From positions 1 through 11,445 of the forward strand of contig JACPZJ010000004.1 of the NCBI GenBank assembly GCA_016195585.1: a stretch of 11,445 nucleotides of DNA, written 5' to 3'. Made by a program: the position numbers and the translations under genes. The DNA comes from Nitrospirota bacterium (GTDB taxonomy: Bacteria; Nitrospirota; CAKKRA01; 9FT-COMBO-42-15). Positions 7,168 to 11,445 of this stretch are shown here, one piece after another. Within the stretch, counting starts at the first letter, position 1; the number at the start of each line of letters is the position of its first letter. The notes beneath the pieces are model-generated. The model had not been told where the DNA came from, made no database searches, and saw only the letters and a list, made by a program, of their open reading frames with translations.

Positions 7168-7765
7168 AAAAATCTTAATAAGGTCTGCCCTCATTATAAT
7201 ATCTTTTTTGCTGCTCTTGCTCCTCTTTGCACAGGACTACACGATACGGGGATATGTAAAGACAAACATAAAGGCAGGGGAATGGGAGTCAACTGTTCAG
7301 ACACTCAATAAATTCGGTGATGGCTGGATTCAGGCGGTTATCACAATTATTATGATATTTGCCGGCTATTTTAAGAAGAAGGCGAATTTGCTAAAAACAG
7401 GAAAATACAGCCTGTTTGCCATAATTGCTGCAGGGATTGCAGTCCAGATAATCAAGCACATCATAGGGAGGCCGCGGCCGACACTGACCGATGCAGGGGT
7501 CAGCAACTTTGGCCCTTCAATTTCAATAGGCCTTGACTCTTTTCCATCAGGACACACTGCATCGTCATTTGCGCTTGCAGCGGTTTTATCATCAGCATAT
7601 CCCAATGGCAGGTACATTTTTTATTCACTTGCTGGAATTGCCGGCCTATCAAGGATATACCTTGACTCCCACTTTGCCTCAGATGTCTTTGCAGGCGCAA
7701 TTCTTGGCACAGCAGTGGGTTTGTTATTTGTCTGGAGGATGATCAGACAGCCACACCAGCAGTAA
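7157..7765 (+). CDS. PAP2-family membrane phosphatase
   Basis: 202 residues, the usual size for a bacterial PAP2 lipid phosphatase. Enzymes of this kind dephosphorylate undecaprenyl pyrophosphate, phosphatidylglycerophosphate or lipid A at the membrane. All three catalytic motifs are intact: K100-x6-R107-P108; PSGH at 130-133, with H133 as the general base; and S165-R166-x5-H172-x3-D176, with H172 as the nucleophile. Hydrophobic segments lie at about 9-25, 57-71, 85-103, 135-148, 153-165 and 176-193. The start at ATG 7157 overlaps the glycosyltransferase by 11 bases and the ribosome site is weak, so coupled translation is likely. Next to an ArnT-like enzyme, recycling of the polyprenyl carrier or trimming of lipid A phosphate is the reasonable guess; the sequence cannot choose between them. 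Confidence 0.88.
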   Translation: MEDKKILIRSALIIISFLLLLLLFAQDYTIRGYVKTNIKAGEWESTVQTLNKFGDGWIQAVITIIMIFAGYFKKKANLLKTGKYSLFAIIAAGIAVQIIKHIIGRPRPTLTDAGVSNFGPSISIGLDSFPSGHTASSFALAAVLSSAYPNGRYIFYSLAGIAGLSRIYLDSHFASDVFAGAILGTAVGLLFVWRMIRQPHQQ

Positions 7766-7812
7766 AAATAAAAACAACGATTAACTTGTGTGGATATTCT
7801 AATCCCTCTAAC

Positions 7813-8670
7813 TTATTCCTTTTCCAATATTATTGAAAATTCTGTTGTCCGGCCTTTTCTTACTGCTATCTTCTGCACAACATTTTTAAAACCAGACAGC
7901 TTGAAGCTTGCTGTATAAGTCCCGGGCGCAAGGTCAATGGTAATAGGGGATAGGCCGTAATAGACATCATCTATATAGACCTGAACCTTTTGTGGCACAG
8001 TGTCCAGAACTATTCTGCCTTCATTGCTTAATATAACATCTTCCCTAACAGGCTCTACTGACTGCGGCTTTGACTTTTCTATGACTGAGGCAACATCAGT
8101 CAGTGTTTGTTTCACAACTTTGGCGAGAGAGGATGATATATATTTGGATATGGTCCCCCTCGTGTTGCCCATAACCCCGGCAAACCTTTCATTTTTTTCT
8201 TCAGCCTTGCCTGTCCATAAGATGCCGTTGTTTTTAGCATCTATTAACCTTGTTTCTATCTCTATCTCAATACTGTCTTTAGCCTCAATATCAAGTTTAA
8301 AAACCTTTACAGAACCCTCTATTAAAAAGTCTGCATCTGACGATTGGGTGTTGTTATCTGCAGCCACGACTTTAAAACCAGATAGTATAAGCTGCTCTTT
8401 GAACGCATCTGTCACAAGGTCTGCTGGTTTTCTTTCAAGAATAAGTTCAGCAGAGTCTATTCCAAAAACAGTTGCTTTTATATCGCCTATTTTATTAGAT
8501 GGATTTTTTCTTTCATCCTTGTATGGAACGATAAGAATCTTTAGAGGCTCTTTTAGAGAAATGGCCGATGCCCCGGGTTTCGGATCATAGTTTACAGCAA
8601 GGGGCATGGTGCATCCAGATAAAATAAATACAAGCCCTAAAAATAATATGTTTTGAATTTTGCATTTCAT
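7813..8670 (-). CDS. PEGA-domain lipoprotein with YajG/LpoB-like N-terminal region
   Basis: 285 residues from ATG at 8670. The frame extends upstream to 8772, but the signal peptide starts here and the longer form would run into the preceding gene. The lipobox is LSG-C20, so it is a predicted lipoprotein. Residues about 42-200 (LKILIVPYKDERKNPSNKIG onward, and SDADFLIEGSVKVFKLDIEA) resemble YajG/LpoB-like periplasmic lipoproteins. The C-terminal 65 residues form a PEGA beta-domain: GRIVLDTVPQKVQVYIDD, then YYGLSPITIDLAPGTYTASF, where SP replaces the usual TP. No ribosome site precedes the ATG. Instead an intrinsic terminator of the upstream cytochrome gene ends 10 bases before it, so expression may depend on read-through. 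The gene is convergent with the PAP2 gene. The envelope role is inferred; the exact function is unknown. Confidence 0.78.
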   Translation of the reverse strand: MKCKIQNILFLGLVFILSGCTMPLAVNYDPKPGASAISLKEPLKILIVPYKDERKNPSNKIGDIKATVFGIDSAELILERKPADLVTDAFKEQLILSGFKVVAADNNTQSSDADFLIEGSVKVFKLDIEAKDSIEIEIETRLIDAKNNGILWTGKAEEKNERFAGVMGNTRGTISKYISSSLAKVVKQTLTDVASVIEKSKPQSVEPVREDVILSNEGRIVLDTVPQKVQVYIDDVYYGLSPITIDLAPGTYTASFKLSGFKNVVQKIAVRKGRTTEFSIILEKE

Positions 8671-8680
8671 ATCAATAAAT

Positions 8681-8704
8681 GAAAAGGGGAGGGTTAACCT
8701 CCCC
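8681..8704 (-). terminator. Intrinsic terminator of the Cyc2-like gene
   Basis: On the minus strand, GGGGAGG (8698-8704) pairs with CCTCCCC (8686-8692) around the 5-base loop 8693-8697, followed by TTTTC (8681-8685). It lies 25 bases after the stop of the cytochrome gene and just before the ATG of the lipoprotein gene. The stem is perfect and GC-rich; the T-run is short (4), so some read-through is expected. Confidence 0.7.
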
Positions 8705-8728
8705 AAGCGTTTGAGATCATTCTTCAAC

Positions 8729-10042
8729 TTAGAATGCAGCAAACAACATAAGAGTGGTAAGCTGTTTTCCATCTGCCTCTCTGTTATTTGCCGGAAGCTT
8801 ATAGTAATTGCCGCCTAAGATAGAATGGTCTAATTCTAACCGCACATTCTGTGCTAAGTGATATGTTGCCCCAAAGGTAATTGCATTTTGTTTATAATTA
8901 TTGGCAGTTGCTCCTGAGGCGCTTCTATCCTGACCTGCGAGGTAGCCTACTGATACACTTGCCTTACGTGGAATCACGCCCAATTCAGCCAGCACAGACC
9001 ATGCCATTTTGTCCTTGTTTGTGCTGCTGTTAAACAAATTTGCAGTTCCGCCTGCATTGGATTTTTTTGCATCTCCTAATGTCAGATAAACACCCACTGG
9101 CAGCCCTGTATTCTTATAAATACCGAATGGCAGCCCTACATAGCCCTGGGCCTGGGCATCTATTGCCCATGCATCTGCATGGGTATAAGTATCGCCTCCT
9201 GATTTCCCTGTTCCACGCCAATACTGAGCGCCTGCGCCAAAGTCCCAGCCCATAAACTGCGGTGTTGCTGCAACACGGACATAGCTCATGTAAGGGCCAA
9301 AGTCTGTTGCGCCGTGAAACGCCAAGCCCTCTGCCTTAGCTGTATCTGCGTCAGTTGTTCCTATATATCTTTGCGCCGTTGTCCACTTTGCATGCTCAAG
9401 CACCCGCTGCATTGCAATTGCGCCGGTATTTAAAAGCTCAAAACCATAAGAGGCCCCCAGCGCATCTGTGGTAAATGGAATGACGCTCAGATTTACAGGA
9501 CCAACACCATATACAATGGGCATTTTAAAAGATGTAAAAAGGTTAGTTTCAGTGACTGTAACTGTGTCTCCAGCACTGTCAGTAACTTTCGTCTCACCCG
9601 GTGTTAAGCCAGCCTCTAATAAAAACCCTATATGCTCGCCTGCTCGGCCGCCTATTAACAATGCCGCCTCATCAGGAAACTGCAGCTCTCCCTTATTTGT
9701 GCCTTTGCTTCCATTGGTAGGACCAGTAGCGCCATCATTGTCTTTGCCATTTGTCTTCTGATACCTTACCTTAGCAACCAATGAGGCATTCAGGGTTGAT
9801 GGCAAAGAGAGAATCTCTCCTTCAATCAGGCTCTGACCGCCTATCTGCGTATAACCGCCTGCCTTGAATGCCCTGCCGTATGCATTCAATTCAGGGAAAT
9901 GCTGGAAATGACAGATGGCGCAGGCCTGGCCTGTTTGGCGGGCAAAGGCCGGAATCGCATTGGCCTTTGGGATAAGGAGCAGCGAAGTGATGAGAAAAAA
10001 GAGAAATACAGCCAATACAAACAACATACTTTTTTTCTTCAT
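8729..10042 (-). CDS. Cyc2-like fused monoheme cytochrome c / outer-membrane beta-barrel
   Basis: 437 residues. The signal peptide (1-29) is cut after ANA. A short haem domain follows at once: IPAFARQTGQACAICHFQHF (30-49), with a single CxxCH at 41-45, then ELNAYGRAFKAGGYT (51-65). This string closely matches the N-terminus of Cyc2 iron-oxidising cytochromes, from memory of the family. The remaining 370 residues show alternating hydrophobic strands with Gly/Asn/Thr-rich turns and end in LMLFAAF, a C-terminal Phe typical of BAM-inserted barrels. Length matches Cyc2 proteins (about 400-490). The only cysteines are the two haem ligators. The start at ATG 10042 has GGGAGG 7 bases upstream. It has its own promoter and terminator. 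It may carry electrons across the outer membrane, for instance from Fe(II); similar cytochrome-barrel proteins without proven iron oxidation also exist. Confidence 0.8.
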   Translation of the reverse strand: MKKKSMLFVLAVFLFFLITSLLLIPKANAIPAFARQTGQACAICHFQHFPELNAYGRAFKAGGYTQIGGQSLIEGEILSLPSTLNASLVAKVRYQKTNGKDNDGATGPTNGSKGTNKGELQFPDEAALLIGGRAGEHIGFLLEAGLTPGETKVTDSAGDTVTVTETNLFTSFKMPIVYGVGPVNLSVIPFTTDALGASYGFELLNTGAIAMQRVLEHAKWTTAQRYIGTTDADTAKAEGLAFHGATDFGPYMSYVRVAATPQFMGWDFGAGAQYWRGTGKSGGDTYTHADAWAIDAQAQGYVGLPFGIYKNTGLPVGVYLTLGDAKKSNAGGTANLFNSSTNKDKMAWSVLAELGVIPRKASVSVGYLAGQDRSASGATANNYKQNAITFGATYHLAQNVRLELDHSILGGNYYKLPANNREADGKQLTTLMLFAAF

Positions 10043-10088
10043 ATTTCCTCCCTCTTGTTATATGGTTAATATTAAATTCTTAATATAA

Positions 10089-10117
10089 AATATAGCAGAA
10101 GCTATTGGGATTATCAA
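10089..10117 (-). promoter_or_regulatory. Predicted sigma70 promoter of the Cyc2-like gene
   Basis: On the minus strand, TTGATA (10112-10117), exactly 17 bases, then TATATT (10089-10094). The start site would be near 10082, leaving a leader of about 40 bases with GGGAGG before ATG 10042. It is one of the best promoter matches in the window, but it rests on consensus matching only. Confidence 0.6.
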
Positions 10118-10148
10118 GAAAACCCTTGAGGAATTTTAAAATTTTCTA

Positions 10149-10188
10149 TTTGTCTTTATTTGTCTTTATTTGTCTTTGTTTGTCTTTG
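10149..10188 (-). repeat. Four tandem 10-bp repeats upstream of the Cyc2-like promoter
   Basis: Four exact-length units, TTTGTCTTTA twice then TTTGTCTTTG twice, read on the plus strand at 10149-10158, 10159-10168, 10169-10178 and 10179-10188. On the transcribed side they read AAAGACAAA with a period of 10, close to one helical turn. The near edge lies 31 bases upstream of the predicted -35, a position typical of activator sites. No other clear element is seen in the 237-bp gap besides the promoter. Confidence 0.85.
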
Positions 10189-10279
10189 ACTTCATGAAAT
10201 AATTGTGATATGTTTTATAATTCAGAAAATTTTTTAGCCGCATAGCAAGCAAATGGGTATATGTATTTGTTGTATATCT

Positions 10280-11275
10280 TCATAATGCAAGCGGAAAATG
10301 GCAGGCAACATAGTGGCTTGTGCCTGTCTCTGTTAATTTGGGTTCGTTTTGCGGATCAGCGCATTCTTTTGGATTGCCCCGAGCCTTAAACACCTCGCAC
10401 CTCGGATGAAAGCGGCAGCCTGTAACAGGCCTCTCAAAATCAAAGACCTGCCATGTAAGGCCGTTTGAAATTCCCTTTTCACCTCTATTTGTTAATGATG
10501 ACCATAATACATTTGTATATGGATGCATTGGCCTCTGGGCAATCCTGTCAGAAAGGCCCATCTCAACTATTTTACCCATATACATAACAGCAACCTTATT
10601 GCTTATTAATTCAACCATTCGCAGGTCATGGGAAATAAAAAGATATGAAAGGCCCAATTTCGCCTGCAGGTCACTAAGCAGGTTGATTATCTGCGCCTGA
10701 ATGGAGACGTCCAGCGCACTCGTCGGCTCATCTGCAATGATAAGCCTTGGCTTAACAGCAAGCACTCGTGCAATCCCCACCCTCCTTTTTTCACCGCCTG
10801 AGAGCTCATCAGGGTAACAGCTCAATTTGCTCTTTTTGAGATTCACCTGATTCAGCAATTCAGATGTCCTCTTGTTTATCTCACTATAATCAAAATCATG
10901 ATAGACAGTAATTGCCTCTCTTAGTATATCCCGCACCCTCATCCTCGGATTTAAGGCAGCGTCCAAGTCCTGAAATATCATCTGCATCTGGCTGCGAAGA
11001 TTTCTCAATTCACTTTTTTTGAGTTTCAGTATGTCAGCGCCATCAAATATAATTCTCCCGTCAGTAGGCTCCATCAGCCTAAGTATGAGCTTGCCAATGG
11101 TCGTCTTACCGCAGCCGCTCTCGCCAACAAGGCCCATTGTCTCCTTTTCCTTTAAATAAAAACTCACATCATCCACTGCCGGAATCAAATTATCCCCTTT
11201 TTTAAAAAAGGAAAACGGGCCTGATGGATGAAAATATTTTTTTAAATTTATGACATCAAGTATTGTTTCTGACAT
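10280..11275 (-). CDS. Oligopeptide/dipeptide ABC importer ATPase, DppF/OppF type
   Basis: 331 residues from ATG at 11275, with AAGG five bases upstream. An in-frame TTG at 11302 is less likely because it has no ribosome site and lies close to a palindrome. Cytoplasmic ATPase subunit energising uptake of peptides or similar solutes such as nickel chelates. The ABC motifs are all present: Walker A GESGCGKT (51-58), Q-loop MIFQD (Q102), signature LSGGE (158-162, with E where Q is more common), Walker B LIIADE (178-183) and H-loop ISHD (H216). The C-terminal peptide-importer extension begins HPYTNVLWSSL (251-261) and carries four cysteines (287, 293, 305, 325), which in some family members bind an iron-sulfur cluster. 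It follows its DppD-like partner by 61 bases. The substrate cannot be predicted from the ATPase. Confidence 0.9.
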   Translation of the reverse strand: MSETILDVINLKKYFHPSGPFSFFKKGDNLIPAVDDVSFYLKEKETMGLVGESGCGKTTIGKLILRLMEPTDGRIIFDGADILKLKKSELRNLRSQMQMIFQDLDAALNPRMRVRDILREAITVYHDFDYSEINKRTSELLNQVNLKKSKLSCYPDELSGGEKRRVGIARVLAVKPRLIIADEPTSALDVSIQAQIINLLSDLQAKLGLSYLFISHDLRMVELISNKVAVMYMGKIVEMGLSDRIAQRPMHPYTNVLWSSLTNRGEKGISNGLTWQVFDFERPVTGCRFHPRCEVFKARGNPKECADPQNEPKLTETGTSHYVACHFPLAL

Positions 11276-11307
11276 ATTAACCTTTTTTGTATAGCGGCAC
11301 AATTGTA

Positions 11308-11335
11308 GTAGGGGCGAACGGCCGTTCGCCCCTAC
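11308..11335. repeat. Perfect 28-bp palindrome between the two ABC ATPase genes
   Basis: A 14-bp arm GTAGGGGCGAACGG (11308-11321) is followed directly by its exact complement (11322-11335), with no spacer. It starts 1 base after the stop of the upstream ATPase gene and ends 32 bases before the ATG of the next. There is no T-run, so it is not a classical terminator. This TAGGGGCGAACGGCCG-type sequence is familiar as a dispersed repeat, from memory. It probably acts as a REP-like mRNA hairpin. Confidence 0.9.
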
Positions 11336-11336
11336 A

Positions 11337-11445
11337 TTATTCTTCCGCCAGCCAGCAGCGCATTAAGTGCCCCGTCCCTATCTCTATCATCTCCGGCTCA
11401 GATTCCTTGCATTTGTTCTTAATCCTGTCGTTCTTCAATGTGCAC
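11337..11445 (-). CDS. Oligopeptide/dipeptide ABC importer ATPase, DppD/OppD type, C-terminal fragment
   Basis: Only the last 35 codons and TAA stop (11337-11339) lie in the window. The translation starts CTLKNDRIKNKCKESEPEM and ends EIGTGHLMRCWLAEE. It matches the cysteine-containing C-terminal extension of peptide-importer ATPases: Cys-x10-Cys-x17-Cys, with the GTGHLMRC segment parallel to GTSHYVAC in the DppF-like partner next door. In dpp/opp operons the D-type ATPase gene normally precedes the F-type gene, as here. The Walker motifs lie beyond the edge, so the D assignment rests on gene order and the C-terminal pattern. Confidence 0.75.
   Translation of the reverse strand, partial: CTLKNDRIKNKCKESEPEMIEIGTGHLMRCWLAEE

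Noticed and set aside
7750..7792. CCACAC/GTGTGG inverted repeat after the PAP2 gene as a terminator
   Set aside because: Six-base arms with a loop of about 30 bases and no T-run; not convincing for either convergent gene.
8000..8590. Open frame of 196 codons on the plus strand
   Set aside because: Antisense shadow of the PEGA lipoprotein gene; Ser/Leu-rich with no domain or ribosome site.
8671..8772. 34-codon upstream extension of the lipoprotein gene to 8772
   Set aside because: It overlaps the end of the cytochrome gene, crosses the terminator hairpin and would place the lipobox signal peptide internally.
10149..10188. Possible CRISPR array
   Set aside because: Units are 10 bp and contiguous with no spacers, so they are a tandem repeat.
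11196..11211. 16-bp palindrome CCTTTTTTAAAAAAGG inside the DppF-like gene
   Set aside because: It encodes a normal Phe-Phe-Lys-Lys stretch in the region where relatives have similar residues; probably codon coincidence rather than an inserted repeat.

Overview
The window looks like chromosomal DNA of a Gram-negative, probably uncultivated bacterium. It encodes outer-membrane proteins with signal peptides or lipoboxes, a c-type cytochrome fused to a beta-barrel, and a long DHH-CBS-nucleotidyltransferase fusion of the type known from Aquifex and related deep lineages. It also carries several short palindromic repeats of kinds I associate with environmental Nitrospirota, Desulfobacterota and Planctomycetota genomes. 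The taxonomic assignment is an inference from gene content and style; no rRNA or tRNA gene is present.

Layout. (1) 1-1877, minus strand: an exported protein of unknown function (1287-1877), a cysteine-rich CcmH-like cytochrome c maturation protein (747-1202), and a Met/Gly-rich membrane protein cut by the window edge (1-537). Repeat-like DNA lies between them. (2) 2036-7765, plus strand: a tightly packed four-gene operon. It holds an OmpA/Pal-type lipoprotein, an 875-residue DHH-CBS-CBS-tRNA nucleotidyltransferase that starts at TTG, an ArnT/PMT-type membrane glycosyltransferase that starts at GTG, and a PAP2 phosphatase. Spacings are +1, -8 and -11 bases, so translational coupling is likely. 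A divergent intergenic region (1878-2035) has a good sigma70-type promoter in each direction. (3) 7813-10042, minus strand: a PEGA-domain lipoprotein, convergent with the operon, preceded by a Cyc2-like fused monoheme cytochrome/outer-membrane barrel. The latter has its own promoter and intrinsic terminator. (4) 10280-11445, minus strand: the two ATPase subunits of an oligopeptide/dipeptide ABC importer. DppF/OppF is complete; only the C-terminus of the DppD/OppD partner is present.

How they fit together. The strongest biological lead is the Cyc2-like protein, a candidate outer-membrane electron conduit or iron oxidase. A strong promoter precedes it, and four 10-bp tandem repeats lie upstream of that promoter where an activator could bind. 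The CcmH-like protein near the other end of the window belongs to the pathway that attaches haem to such cytochromes, although nothing here shows a direct link. The glycosyltransferase and PAP2 phosphatase are a plausible pair for polyprenyl-phosphate-dependent envelope modification and carrier recycling. The glycosyltransferase gene also contains a 50-bp palindromic repeat read in frame as a loop peptide.
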